NCBI GenBank assembly: GCA_050299695.1
Contig: JBNKWI010000006.1
Location: 1-64,000 of the forward strand
Source of the DNA: Ovoidimarina sp050299695
GTDB taxonomy: Bacteria; Pseudomonadota; Alphaproteobacteria; Rhodobacterales; Rhodobacteraceae
Reading direction: 5' to 3'
DNA length: 64,000 nucleotides
Of the stretch, positions 1 to 6,057 are shown piece by piece. The notes below the pieces were generated by a model. It was not told where the DNA came from. It ran no database searches and was given only the letters and a program-made list of their open reading frames with translations. The position numbers and the translations under genes were made by a program. How positions within the stretch are numbered: the first letter of the stretch is position 1; every line of letters starts with the position of its first letter.

Positions 1-282
1 GGCGTACTGGACGCCCGCGTCGAAATTCGTGATCTGGCTGATGAACGCCGTCTGCGGGATCTCCCGGAAGAGGCCCGTTCCCACAAGGTTCTGCCCGATC
101 ACCTTGGCGATATCCGCCGCATATTGCCGCGCGTCCGGCGTCTCGGCGATGAACGGCGCCACCGCCACCGGCAGGGGTTCGATCACGCCCTCGGTGATCT
201 CGATCCGCAAGGGCGCCGCATGCGCCGGCAGGACCGACGCCAGCGCCAGGAAGATCGCGGTCAGGATACGCTTTGCACTCAT
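1..282 (-). CDS. tolB: Tol-Pal system beta-propeller protein TolB (N-terminal part)
   Basis: Periplasmic component of the Tol-Pal envelope complex, which links outer-membrane Pal to the inner-membrane TolQRA motor. The 94 visible codons start with a Sec signal peptide (basic n-region, hydrophobic core, AHA cleavage motif near residue 22), followed by the TolB N-terminal domain (IEITEGVIEP, PVAVAPF, GTGLFREIP). The beta-propeller lies beyond the left edge, so the gene is partial. The ATG at 282 overlaps the tolA stop (ATGA), which argues for translational coupling and fixes the start. Family assignment rests on the N-terminal motifs plus position directly after tolQRA. Confidence 0.93.
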   Translation of the reverse strand, partial: MSAKRILTAIFLALASVLPAHAAPLRIEITEGVIEPLPVAVAPFIAETPDARQYAADIAKVIGQNLVGTGLFREIPQTAFISQITNFDAGVQYA

Positions 283-1430
283 TTCAGCCTCATCCCCTCC
301 GGATTGAAGGTCATCTCGATATCGCGCCACTGGTCGTATTTCTCAACCGGAAGCGGGTAGCCGCCCTTCTGGCAGCGCAAAATCGCCCGCCGTGCGGCCT
401 CGAACGCGGTCCGCTGGGCGTCGGCATCGCCGCCCGAAGCGGAGATCTGCCGCACCTGCCCCCCCGCCACGGTGCCGTCGGGGTTCATGCCGACCCCCAC
501 CGTCACCGTCACGTTGGCGGCCTGCGACCCCACATCGACCACCCAACAGCCCTGAACCGCCACGCGGAGCCCTTCCTTCTCGCCGCCCGTCAGCGGCGGC
601 CCGGACGGCGCCGCGCGGGGCGCCTCGGGCGCGGCATCGCCCGCCAGCGCGGCGGCGAGCGCATCGGCAACTGCATCGCTCGGCGCGTCCGCAGCCGGCT
701 TCGGCTCGGCCTCGGTCGGCTTTGGCGTCTCGGGCTTCGGCGTTTCGGCGGTCCGGACCGGCTCCGGCTTCCGCTCGGGCCGCGATTTCGGCCGCGGCGA
801 GGATGCCGGCGCCAGCTCCTTCGGCTTCTCCGCCTCGGTCACGATCTCGGTCGTCGCCTCGGGCGGCGCCGCGGCGACCTGCTCCTCCTCGACCACCTCG
901 GCCGGCTCGGGCGAGGGCACGGTCTCCTCGACCACCACCGGCGCTTCCTCGGCCCGGGGCGGCGCCGGGGCAGCCGGTTCCGGCGCCACGCGCGGCGCGG
1001 GCGCCGGGGCGACCTCCTCGGGCGCTTCCGGTCGGTCGTCCGCCACCGGCGGCGCTTCCACGGGCGGCGCGGTCTCGGTCACCTCGGTCTCGGGCAGGGG
1101 CGCGGGCTCCGGCAGCGGCGCGGCGGGCGCATCGGCCTCGGCGGCCTCGGGTTGCGGCGCGGGCGCCGGCACCTCGGGCGCCGCGTCCTCCACCGGCGTC
1201 GTGACCGGCGGCGCCTCCTCCACGGGGGGCGCCGCGGGCGCGACCGCGTCGGTCGCGACCTCGGGGCTGGTCTCGGGGCGGGTCAATGCCGCGAACTCCT
1301 CTTCGGTCACCACCGACACATCCGCAACACTCACCTCCGGGTGCTGGTTCCGCTCCAGGAGCCCGCCGAACAGCAGGAACAGGATCAGGACGGCATGCGC
1401 CGTCGCCGAGATATAGGCCCCCGTGGTCAA
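279..1430 (-). CDS. tolA: Cell envelope integrity protein TolA
   Basis: Inner-membrane linker of the Tol-Pal system, joining the TolQR motor to TolB/Pal. The 383-residue protein has one N-terminal membrane helix (about residues 8-25, AHAVLILFLLFGG). A very long Pro/Ala/Glu-rich spacer (about 45-265) replaces the Lys/Ala helix of the enterobacterial protein. The compact C-terminal domain (about 290-383) has one Cys in GCWVVD and a second in ILRCQKGG. Low-complexity spacers of this kind are usual in alphaproteobacterial TolA. The start is TTG, 10 bases after tolR, preceded by GAGGGG; no ATG fits the membrane helix. Function is inferred from position and architecture more than from sequence identity. 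Confidence 0.88.
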   Translation of the reverse strand: MTTGAYISATAHAVLILFLLFGGLLERNQHPEVSVADVSVVTEEEFAALTRPETSPEVATDAVAPAAPPVEEAPPVTTPVEDAAPEVPAPAPQPEAAEADAPAAPLPEPAPLPETEVTETAPPVEAPPVADDRPEAPEEVAPAPAPRVAPEPAAPAPPRAEEAPVVVEETVPSPEPAEVVEEEQVAAAPPEATTEIVTEAEKPKELAPASSPRPKSRPERKPEPVRTAETPKPETPKPTEAEPKPAADAPSDAVADALAAALAGDAAPEAPRAAPSGPPLTGGEKEGLRVAVQGCWVVDVGSQAANVTVTVGVGMNPDGTVAGGQVRQISASGGDADAQRTAFEAARRAILRCQKGGYPLPVEKYDQWRDIEMTFNPEGMRLK

Positions 1431-1439
1431 CGCGACCCC

Positions 1440-1913
1440 TCAGCCGTCGCGGCCGTCGAGCCGCGGTCCGCCGGTGTCGGTCACCAGCGCGATCGACCGG
1501 AACCCGCCCGCGTTCAACGCGCCCATCACCTGCATCACGCGCTCATAGGGAATGCTGCCATCGGCGCGCAGGAAAACCTTGTCGCCCTCTCGTTCCGCCG
1601 CGATCGCCTGCAGGCGCGGCACCAGGGCGGCCTCCTCCACCGGCGTGGTCTGGATCTGCACCGACCCGTCCGCCAGCATCGTCACCGTGAGCGGCTCCTC
1701 CTGCTCGGACGGCAGCGCCTCGGCCGCCGTCTCGGGCAGGTTCACCTGAACCCCGGGGATCAGGAGCGGCGCCGCCACCATGAAGATGATGAGAAGCACC
1801 AGCATCACGTCCACCATCGGCGTGATGTTGATCTCGGCCATCGCGCCCCCGCGTCCGCGGCGCCGCCGGCGGCGCACATCGTCGGCGGCGCGCTGCTGGA
1901 TGCCCGCGCCCAT
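1440..1913 (-). CDS. tolR: Protein TolR (ExbD/TolR family)
   Basis: Subunit of the proton-driven TolQ-TolR motor in the inner membrane. The 157-residue protein is the usual ExbD/TolR length: a short basic cytoplasmic segment, the motif EINITPMVDVMLVLLIIFMV containing the conserved membrane Asp, then a periplasmic domain ending near residue 150. The ATG lies inside the tolQ stop (TGATG overlap), so the two are translationally coupled. It belongs to the ybgC-tolQ-tolR-tolA-tolB operon. Confidence 0.95.
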   Translation of the reverse strand: MGAGIQQRAADDVRRRRRRGRGGAMAEINITPMVDVMLVLLIIFMVAAPLLIPGVQVNLPETAAEALPSEQEEPLTVTMLADGSVQIQTTPVEEAALVPRLQAIAAEREGDKVFLRADGSIPYERVMQVMGALNAGGFRSIALVTDTGGPRLDGRDG

Positions 1914-2611
1914 CAGTTCGGGTCCAGCTGGCGCGACAGGATCGTCGCGAACTCGTCGGCGAAGCTCTCGTAGCCCTGCAGGATCCGGTCGCTGTCCGAC
2001 GAGAGCTTGTTGTAGAAGATCACCGCCGGGATCGCCGCCAGAAGCCCGAGACCGGTGGCCAGAAGCGCCTCCGCGATCCCCGGCGCCACCACGGCGAGGT
2101 TCGTGGACTGCGACTGCGCGATGCCGATGAAGGCGTGCATGATCCCCCAGACCGTGCCGAACAGCCCGATGAACGGCGCCGTCGAGCCCACCGTGGCCAG
2201 AAGCGGCAGCCCGCGCTGGAGCCCCTCCGCCTCTTTCTGGATCGCCACATCCATCGACCGGTCGATCCGGCTCTGCGCGCCCGCGATCAGCCGCCCGTCA
2301 TCGCGATGCGACCGCTCCCACTCGACCATGCCCGAGACGAAGACCCGTTCCGACGCGCCGCGCGGCGTCTCGCCGATCTGCTTGTAGAGATCGTCCAGGG
2401 GCTCGCCCGACCAGAAGGCCGCGTCGAACATCGCCGCATCGCGCCGCGCCCGCCGGTAGTCGATGATCTTCTGGATGATCACCGCCCAGGCCCAGAACGA
2501 GGCCACGAGGAGGATCATCATCACGATCTTTACGGTGAAGGTCGCGCGTATGAACAGCGACCACATGGAGAAATCAATCCCCTGCGCGAGCGCAAGTGTT
2601 TCGGTTTCCAT
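1913..2611 (-). CDS. tolQ: Protein TolQ (MotA/TolQ/ExbB proton channel)
   Basis: Inner-membrane proton-channel subunit powering the Tol-Pal system. The 232-residue protein has the TolQ layout: first helix near residues 22-45 (VKIVMMILLVASFWAWAVI), a long cytoplasmic loop, then two helices in the MotA/ExbB domain (LATVGSTAPFIGLFGTVWGI and GIAEALLATGLGLLAAIPAV). The threonine and proline of these helices are the expected channel-lining positions. I start at the ATG at 2611 (METETLALAQ); an in-frame TTG sits immediately upstream. The gap to ybgC (116 bases) shows no clear hairpin. Confidence 0.96.
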   Translation of the reverse strand: METETLALAQGIDFSMWSLFIRATFTVKIVMMILLVASFWAWAVIIQKIIDYRRARRDAAMFDAAFWSGEPLDDLYKQIGETPRGASERVFVSGMVEWERSHRDDGRLIAGAQSRIDRSMDVAIQKEAEGLQRGLPLLATVGSTAPFIGLFGTVWGIMHAFIGIAQSQSTNLAVVAPGIAEALLATGLGLLAAIPAVIFYNKLSSDSDRILQGYESFADEFATILSRQLDPN

Positions 2612-2727
2612 CAAACTGCTCTCTCTCCGCCGGGCCGCCTGTTGTTCGCGGCTCTCATTGCGGGCGACTTTAACGAATCGCCAGAGGGAAAGCCAACACG
2701 GATTGGTGATCGGCGTAACGTTATCTT

Positions 2728-3120
2728 TCAGCCCTGCAAGGCTCGGCGAAGCTCCGCCGGCATCCGCGCCGGCCGGCCGGCGGAGGTCAGCGCGACCAGC
2801 GTCACCTCGGCCTCGAACAGGAGCGCCTCCCCCCGCGTGACCCGCTGCTCCAGCACCACCCGCGCCCCCGAGAGCGCATTCAACGCCGTCTCGACCGTCA
2901 GCTCATCGTCGAACACCGCCGGCGCGAGGTACTCCGCCAGCACCCGCCGCACCGCGAACACCACGTCCGCCTCCCGCTTCAGCCGCCCCTGGTCGATCCC
3001 GTGCGCCCGAACCCACTCGGTCCGCCCCCGCTCGATGAATTTCAGGTAGTTGGCGTAGTAGACGATCCCGGCAAGATCGGTGTCCTCGTAATAGACGCGG
3101 ATGGGAAAGCGATGGGTCAT
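2728..3120 (-). CDS. ybgC: Tol-Pal-associated acyl-CoA thioesterase YbgC
   Basis: Hotdog-fold acyl-CoA thioesterase that is almost always the first gene of the tol operon. The 130-residue protein shows the YbgC/4-hydroxybenzoyl-CoA thioesterase signature RVYYEDTDLAGIVYYANYLKF near the N-terminus with the catalytic Asp, and FIERGRTEW following. The chosen start is the ATG at 3120 (MTHRFPIRVYYEDTD). A longer open frame extends upstream to 3234, but it would add about 38 residues with no family resemblance and would overlap the divergent gene's promoter region. Confidence 0.94.
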   Translation of the reverse strand: MTHRFPIRVYYEDTDLAGIVYYANYLKFIERGRTEWVRAHGIDQGRLKREADVVFAVRRVLAEYLAPAVFDDELTVETALNALSGARVVLEQRVTRGEALLFEAEVTLVALTSAGRPARMPAELRRALQG

Positions 3121-3179
3121 GGCGGCGACGATGCCCGCCCGCGCGGCCAGCGTCCAGCCGCAGCGGTTGACAGGCCCAA

Positions 3180-3201
3180 TACTTAGCAATATGACTAAGT
3201 A
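3180..3201. promoter_or_regulatory. Inverted repeat upstream of the DUF4287 gene, possible operator
   Basis: TACTTAG (3180-3186) and CTAAGTA (3195-3201) are perfect 7-base inverted arms around an 8-base spacer, in an AT-rich patch between divergent ybgC and the DUF4287 gene. Arms and centre spacing suit a dimeric winged-helix repressor. The site is 17 bases upstream of the DUF4287 start codon. The binding protein is unknown; the nearby ArsR-type regulator is a candidate. Confidence 0.45.
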
Positions 3202-3217
3202 AAGATCCGGAGATCCC

Positions 3218-3421
3218 ATGCCAGAAAAGATCAAGGGCCCCGCGTCCTACTTCCCCTCGATCGAAAAGAGCTACGGCCAGCCCGTCGCCCACTGGCTCGC
3301 CCTGATCTCCGCCCGGCCTGAGGAAAAGCACATGGAAACCGTCGCCTGGCTCAAATCCGCCCACGGCCTCGGCCACGGCCACGCCAACGCGCTGGTCGCC
3401 CATGCGAGGGCGAAGGGCTAG
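3218..3421 (+). CDS. DUF4287 domain-containing protein
   Basis: Small 67-residue protein matching the DUF4287 family by eye: SIEKSYGQPVAHWLALI at the N-terminus and HMETVAWLKSAHGLGHGHAN in the C-terminal half. The biochemical role of the family is unknown. Family members often sit beside SRPBCC (AHSA1) proteins and ArsR-type regulators; here an ArsR-type gene lies 300 bases away. The ATG is preceded by CCGGAG at a good distance. No membrane segment or signal peptide. A perfect inverted repeat just upstream may control it. Confidence 0.8.
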   Translation: MPEKIKGPASYFPSIEKSYGQPVAHWLALISARPEEKHMETVAWLKSAHGLGHGHANALVAHARAKG

Positions 3422-3729
3422 GCCGTCGAAGGCGCCATGCGCTCCGGTCGGTACAAGAACCCGGAAAATCCGGAAATCCATTTTCAAATCCCCGCCCGCA
3501 GCGCAGCCTCCCCTTTTTGTTGCTGGCGCTACCTGCTCGCGGTCGTTCTGCCCTGCGCGCTCCTGTCGCGGGGCCGGGCCATCGCCTTGCCCGAGTTCCT
3601 GCCGCCATCTTCGTCACCGTTCCGCTCCTGACGCTCGCCGTCTTCCTGCTGGAAGGGCTCGTCAAGGAGGCGATCTACGCCGACCCCGGCCCTCAACCGG
3701 GCCGGCTGGTTCGCACTCGAGGTCGAGGG
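3422..3729. pseudogene. Degenerate region: possible small membrane-protein remnant and ArsR-partner stub
   Basis: No intact gene is visible in these 308 bases. On the plus strand, a hydrophobic stretch in one frame (WRYLLAVVLPCALLSRGRA) is followed in another by PAAIFVTVPLLTLAVFLLEG and KEAIYADPGP, as if a small two-helix membrane protein had been frameshifted. On the minus strand, an ATG overlapping the ArsR stop opens a frame that begins MTLDLE and ends after 23 codons, resembling the first residues of an SRPBCC partner gene that has been deleted. Both readings are inference. Confidence 0.3.
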
Positions 3730-4065
3730 TCATGGTCCGGGATCCTTTCGTGAGGTGTCGGAGTCTGCGAGGAGCGCGTCGAGACGCGCGTGGTTCGCCT
3801 CCATGGTGTTGCGGAACGGGCCGAGCCAGCGGTCGAGATCCACGAGCTGGTGCGGCGCGAGGCGGAACATCGTGCCGCTCTGCCGGTGCGTGATCAGCCC
3901 CGCACCTTCGAGCACCTTGAGGTGCCGCGACACGGCGGGCTGCGAAATGGCGAAGGGTTCGGCCAGCGCGCCGGCGCTCGCCTCACCCTTGCGGAGGCGT
4001 TCGTGGATGGTCTGCCGGGTCGGGTCCGAAGGCGCGGCGAAGACAGGCTTCAGCGATTCCGCCAT
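3730..4065 (-). CDS. ArsR-family winged-helix transcriptional regulator
   Basis: DNA-binding repressor of the SdpR-like ArsR subfamily, 111 residues. DPTRQTIHERLRKGEAS, AISQPAVSRHLKVLEGAG and LITHRQSGTMFRL form the winged helix-turn-helix. No metal-binding CxC motif is present, so it is unlikely to sense metals. Genes of this type are normally followed by an SRPBCC (AHSA1) gene; here the expected overlapping ATG is present but its frame closes after 23 codons. The start at 4065 (MAESLKPVF) fits the family; a longer frame reaches 4152 but runs through the putative operator. Confidence 0.88.
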   Translation of the reverse strand: MAESLKPVFAAPSDPTRQTIHERLRKGEASAGALAEPFAISQPAVSRHLKVLEGAGLITHRQSGTMFRLAPHQLVDLDRWLGPFRNTMEANHARLDALLADSDTSRKDPGP

Positions 4066-4079
4066 AACGCAATCATTAT

Positions 4080-4095
4080 ATAACTTATCAGTTAT
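4080..4095. promoter_or_regulatory. Inverted repeat between the ArsR-type gene and the CDGSH gene, likely operator
   Basis: ATAACT (4080-4085) and AGTTAT (4090-4095) are perfect 6-base inverted arms around TATC, inside an AT-rich island in otherwise GC-rich DNA. The site lies 15 bases upstream of the ArsR-type start and about 90 bases upstream of the divergent CDGSH gene, the position expected for an autoregulatory operator that could also act on the divergent gene. Confidence 0.5.
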
Positions 4096-4184
4096 GTTCA
4101 GGCCCGACGGGATGCTCTCCTCTCTTTCCCTTGACCGGGCCACGAGACACACTCTCTCATGATGAAATTCCGGAGGACGCCACG

Positions 4185-4841
4185 ATGCCGAAACCCCAAA
4201 GCTATCCCGGTACGGACATAGAGGTCGCTTTCGATGCCGGCCGCTGCATCCATGCGCGGAACTGTTACCTGAAGCTGCCGCGGGTCTTCGATCCGGAGCG
4301 TCGCCCCTGGGTCGATCCGGACGCCGCGCCCGCCGACGAGGTCGCGGCGATGGTGCGGACCTGCCCCTCTGGCGCGCTGACCTTTGTGCGGCGCGATGGC
4401 GGAACCGAGGAGGCGCCGCCGGGGATCAACCGGATGGCGCTCCTCGAGAACGGGCCGAACGCGCTGCATGGCCGGCTGGTGGTGGATGGTGCGCCGATGA
4501 CCCGCGCCACGCTCTGCCGCTGCGGGCAGTCGAAGACGATGCCGTTCTGCGATTATTCCCATGTGGCGGCGGGCTTCCTTGCGACGGGCGAGCCGGAGGC
4601 CTCCGGCAAGGACGCCCCTGGCGAGGATCCGGGCGCGGTCCTGGAGATCGTGCCCTGCGAGAACGGGCCGCTCGAGGCGCGAGGGCCGCTCGAGATCACC
4701 TCGGGGACCGGACGGCGGTTGCACCGGGGTATGCGGGCGTTCCTGTGTCGCTGCGGGCAGTCGAAGAACAAGCCGTTCTGCGACGGCAGCCACAAGGCGG
4801 CGGGCTTCGCCGCGCCGGGGCCGCGGTCGCTCGACGGCTAG
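4185..4841 (+). CDS. CDGSH iron-sulfur domain protein with N-terminal ferredoxin-like domain
   Basis: Soluble Fe-S protein of 218 residues with three metal-site regions. An N-terminal mono-cluster ferredoxin-like domain (Fer4_19/YjdI type, about residues 8-65) has CIHARNC and a second Cys in RTCPSGALTF. Two CDGSH domains follow: CRCGQSKTMPFCDYSH (about 107-122; Gly replaced by Tyr) and CRCGQSKNKPFCDGSH (about 188-203). CDGSH domains bind 2Fe-2S through three Cys and one His. The start is the ATG at 4185 behind GGAGG; an upstream in-frame ATG at 4131 has no such site. The physiological role is not established. Its stop shares a CTAG with the convergent thioesterase gene. Confidence 0.9.
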   Translation: MPKPQSYPGTDIEVAFDAGRCIHARNCYLKLPRVFDPERRPWVDPDAAPADEVAAMVRTCPSGALTFVRRDGGTEEAPPGINRMALLENGPNALHGRLVVDGAPMTRATLCRCGQSKTMPFCDYSHVAAGFLATGEPEASGKDAPGEDPGAVLEIVPCENGPLEARGPLEITSGTGRRLHRGMRAFLCRCGQSKNKPFCDGSHKAAGFAAPGPRSLDG

Positions 4842-5290
4842 TCCTCGATCGGCATCATCGAGCCGAGGAGCGTGGCGACGTGGCGGCGCTCGTCCCCTTC
4901 GAGCGCGTGAATGTCGGCCGTGACAACGACGAGGCGGCGGCCGGCGCGGATGACGCGACCCTGCGCTTCGAGCGTCTCGCCCCGGGCCGGGGCGAGGAGG
5001 TGGATCTTCATCTCAGTGGTCAGGACCTCGGCGCACGTCTCCATGACCGAGAGGGCCGCGTAGCCCGCCGCGCTGTCGCCGATGGCGAAGCTGAGCCCGG
5101 CATGGGCGAAGCCCTTCTGCTGGCTGACGCCGGGACCGATCGGCGCGGCGATCGTGACGCGCCCCCGCCCGAGCCGGGCGATCCGGGCGCCGAGGGTCTG
5201 CATCAGCCCCTGGGCCGCGAAGCTCGCGCGGACCTTTGCCGCGATCTCGGGGTCGAGCGGATCCCAGGTGCCGTCGCCCGTATCCGTCAT
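4838..5290 (-). CDS. PaaI-family hotdog thioesterase
   Basis: Predicted acyl-CoA thioesterase of 150 residues with a hotdog core: GPGVSQQKGFAHAGLSFAIG (about 57-76) resembles the PaaI segment in which the HG pair and a following acidic residue shape the active site, and GETLEAQGRVIRAGRRLVVV is the central strand region. Substrate cannot be read from sequence. The ATG overlaps the pdeM stop by 4 bases, so the two are coupled, although thioesterase function has no obvious link to DNA repair. Cytoplasmic. Confidence 0.85.
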   Translation of the reverse strand: MTDTGDGTWDPLDPEIAAKVRASFAAQGLMQTLGARIARLGRGRVTIAAPIGPGVSQQKGFAHAGLSFAIGDSAAGYAALSVMETCAEVLTTEMKIHLLAPARGETLEAQGRVIRAGRRLVVVTADIHALEGDERRHVATLLGSMMPIED

Positions 5291-5964
5291 GCCGCGTCCG
5301 CCGGTTTCGGGGCCGGGACCTGGCGCACCGGGTCGCCGGTCAGGGCGGCGAAGGCGGTGTCGCCGAAGAGGCCGCGCAGCGCGGGGGCGGTCCAGCTCAG
5401 GCCGCCGGTATAGGTGCCGTAGGCCGGCATCACGAGGCGCGCGGCGTCGTAGAGGAAGCAGGGCCGGGTCACGGTGCGGCCGCGGGCCCGGATCTCGGCC
5501 TTGGGGTGGTAGTGGCCGGAGATCTCGCCGATGGCACCGGGTTCGGCGATGTGGCGGAAGCTGAGCGGCCCCTCGGCGAGCGTGGCCCGGTGGCTGCCGC
5601 CGAGGCCGATCGGGCCCGGGTCGTGGTTGCCCTCGATCCAGACCCAGCGCCTTCCGGCCTGGAGCCGGGCGATCCAGAGCCGGTCTTCCTCGGGGAGCGC
5701 GTCGGCCGCGGCGCAATCGTCGAAACTGTCGCCGAGGCAGACCACGGTGCGGGCGCCGCTGCGGTCGAGATCGGCGGCGAGGCGGGCGAGCGTGTCGTGG
5801 GTCTCGTAGGGCGGGAGCAGGGTGCCGCCGCGCCGGGCGATGCGGCCGGATTTGCCGAGATGCAGGTCGGAGACCGCGAGGAGGCCGCGCTCGGGCCAGT
5901 GGAGCGCGCCGGACGGCAGCGGCAGGAGCCGGGCACCCAGGAGGGGGATCTCGCAATCGTTCAT
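5287..5964 (-). CDS. pdeM: Ligase-associated DNA damage response endonuclease PdeM
   Basis: Calcineurin-like metallophosphoesterase of 225 residues. All core motifs are present in order: SDLHLGKSG (metal 1), CLGDSFDD, IEGNHDPGP and SGHYHPKAE. PdeM is known as a member of a four-gene repair set with an ATP-dependent ligase, a ligase-associated exonuclease and a DEXH helicase. Here only the helicase is adjacent, immediately upstream on the same strand; ligase and exonuclease are not in this window. The 93 bases between helicase stop and pdeM start contain a Rhodobacterales-type hairpin repeat. Confidence 0.93.
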   Translation of the reverse strand: MNDCEIPLLGARLLPLPSGALHWPERGLLAVSDLHLGKSGRIARRGGTLLPPYETHDTLARLAADLDRSGARTVVCLGDSFDDCAAADALPEEDRLWIARLQAGRRWVWIEGNHDPGPIGLGGSHRATLAEGPLSFRHIAEPGAIGEISGHYHPKAEIRARGRTVTRPCFLYDAARLVMPAYGTYTGGLSWTAPALRGLFGDTAFAALTGDPVRQVPAPKPADAA

Positions 5965-5998
5965 GCTTCGTTCACAGCACGCGGCTTTGGCATTTGCA

Positions 5999-6047
5999 AG
6001 AGGGGGCGCCGCCCCCGCCTTCCCGGGAGTATTCTCGGCCAGATGAG
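5999..6047. repeat. Rhodobacterales-type intergenic hairpin repeat
   Basis: GGGGGC (6002-6007) and GCCCCC (6011-6016) form a tight stem, followed by CCCGGGAGTATTCTCGGCCA and GATGAG. The pairing of a G5/C5 hairpin with a downstream GGRRTATT-GGCCAGATGA sequence is a frequent intergenic element in Rhodobacteraceae (from general knowledge). It lies between the helicase and pdeM and may act as an mRNA 3' stabiliser or simply be a dispersed repeat. Confidence 0.6.
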
Positions 6048-6057
6048 CCGGCGCGTG

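Noticed and set aside
273..1973. A 566-residue Arg/Gly-rich open frame opposite tolA/tolR
   Set aside because: Low-complexity shadow of tolA and tolR; no start site or recognisable domain.
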